Of a stretch of DNA of 61,850 bases, positions 61,615 to 61,850 are shown piece after piece (positions within the stretch are counted from its first letter, which is position 1; the number at the start of each line of letters is the position of its first letter). A program made the position numbers and the translations under genes. The notes under the pieces are model-generated. The model had not been told where the DNA came from, did no database searches, and was given only the letters and a program-made list of their open reading frames with translations. The stretch is from Erysipelotrichaceae bacterium (GTDB lineage: Bacteria > Bacillota_I > Bacilli_A > Erysipelotrichales > Erysipelotrichaceae): the NCBI GenBank assembly GCA_030536265.1, contig JAUNQJ010000002.1, forward strand, positions 1-61,850. The letters run 5' to 3'.

Positions 61615-61850
61615 ATGCGTCAAACAACAATTTTAAAAGCTGAAGACGTAAAGAAAAATTGGTATGTAATTGATGCTAGCGAAAAGAATCTTGGTAGATT
61701 AGCAACTCAATGTGCTACTATCCTAAGAGGAAAGAACAAGCCTACATTTACACCAAACGTCGACTGCGGTGACAACGTAATCGTTATCAACGCTGCAAAG
61801 ATTGTCTACACAGGCGATCAAGAAGAAAAGAAGATCTACTACCACCACAC
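61615..61850 (+). CDS. rplM: Ribosomal protein L13, N-terminal part (partial)
   Basis: The first 78 codons of the 50S assembly protein L13; the gene leaves the window. [39 protein letters not shown] and [15 protein letters not shown] are typical. AAGGAG precedes the ATG. In many Bacillota rplM-rpsI follows rplQ within a few genes; here ~40 kb separates them. Confidence 0.97.
   Translation, partial: MRQTTILKAEDVKKNWYVIDASEKNLGRLATQCATILRGKNKPTFTPNVDCGDNVIVINAAKIVYTGDQEEKKIYYHH

Overview
The window comes from a low-GC (roughly one third G+C) walled member of the Bacillota. Reasons: the gene order rpoB-rpoC and rpsJ-to-rplQ, zinc-type S14 and C-rich L36 and adenylate kinase, an FtsEX/M23/S41 cell-wall module, a DarA-type c-di-AMP receptor, and AGGAGG ribosome binding sites. 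Every Trp I read is TGG, and TGA ends at least two genes (about 27081 and 59197), so the code is standard. L30 (rpmD) is missing between S5 and L15. That loss and the sodium/oxaloacetate metabolism suggest an anaerobic lineage near Erysipelotrichia or the walled relatives of Mollicutes. This placement is an inference.

Layout. 1-6650: end of rpoB, rpoC, then dapL with an SDF-family symporter. 6650-21280: one promoter, a folded leader, and an uninterrupted ribosomal-protein/secY/adk/map/infA/rpmJ/rpoA/rplQ operon. 21224-36964: a 15.7-kb integrated element. It has a near-identical 25-bp att sequence at each edge (the 3' end of rplQ) and paired 11-bp arm-type repeats just inside both edges. 36967-42820: pckA and a sodium-pumping oxaloacetate decarboxylase operon ending in birA. 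42834-50975: YhhN protein, lipid kinase, a DUF5058 membrane pair with an M20 peptidase, and a heterodimeric ABC exporter. 50999-57320: darA, ftsE-ftsX-M23-S41 and an AGCS symporter. 57349-61503: a DUF975/CmpB-type membrane fusion, a metallophosphoesterase, an RlmA-like methyltransferase and an XRE regulator. 61539-61850: leader and start of rplM.

The element is the most unusual part. Its left third is a minus-strand operon of three genes: a zinc-finger protein, a 960-residue protein joining what looks like a dead methyltransferase-type Rossmann domain to a tyrosine-recombinase-like domain, and a 468-residue tyrosine recombinase. Its middle has a ribbon-helix-helix gene with two matching palindromic operators, a folded leader RNA ending in a terminator, xis, int and a MobC-like gene. 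Next come a small gene with an in-frame TGA in a C-x-x-(TGA) context and a DUF2130 nuclease-like coiled-coil protein. The right third carries a binding-protein/permease/ATPase transporter and the fossil tail of a surface protein. No relaxase or conjugation gene is visible.

Across the chromosomal part, six transcription units appear to start with leaderless mRNAs: a TATAAT-like box sits only 6-9 bases before the ATG, with no ribosome binding site. Functionally, pckA and the oxaloacetate decarboxylase can link PEP, oxaloacetate and pyruvate to sodium export. The sodium gradient could then drive the SDF and AGCS symporters found here.
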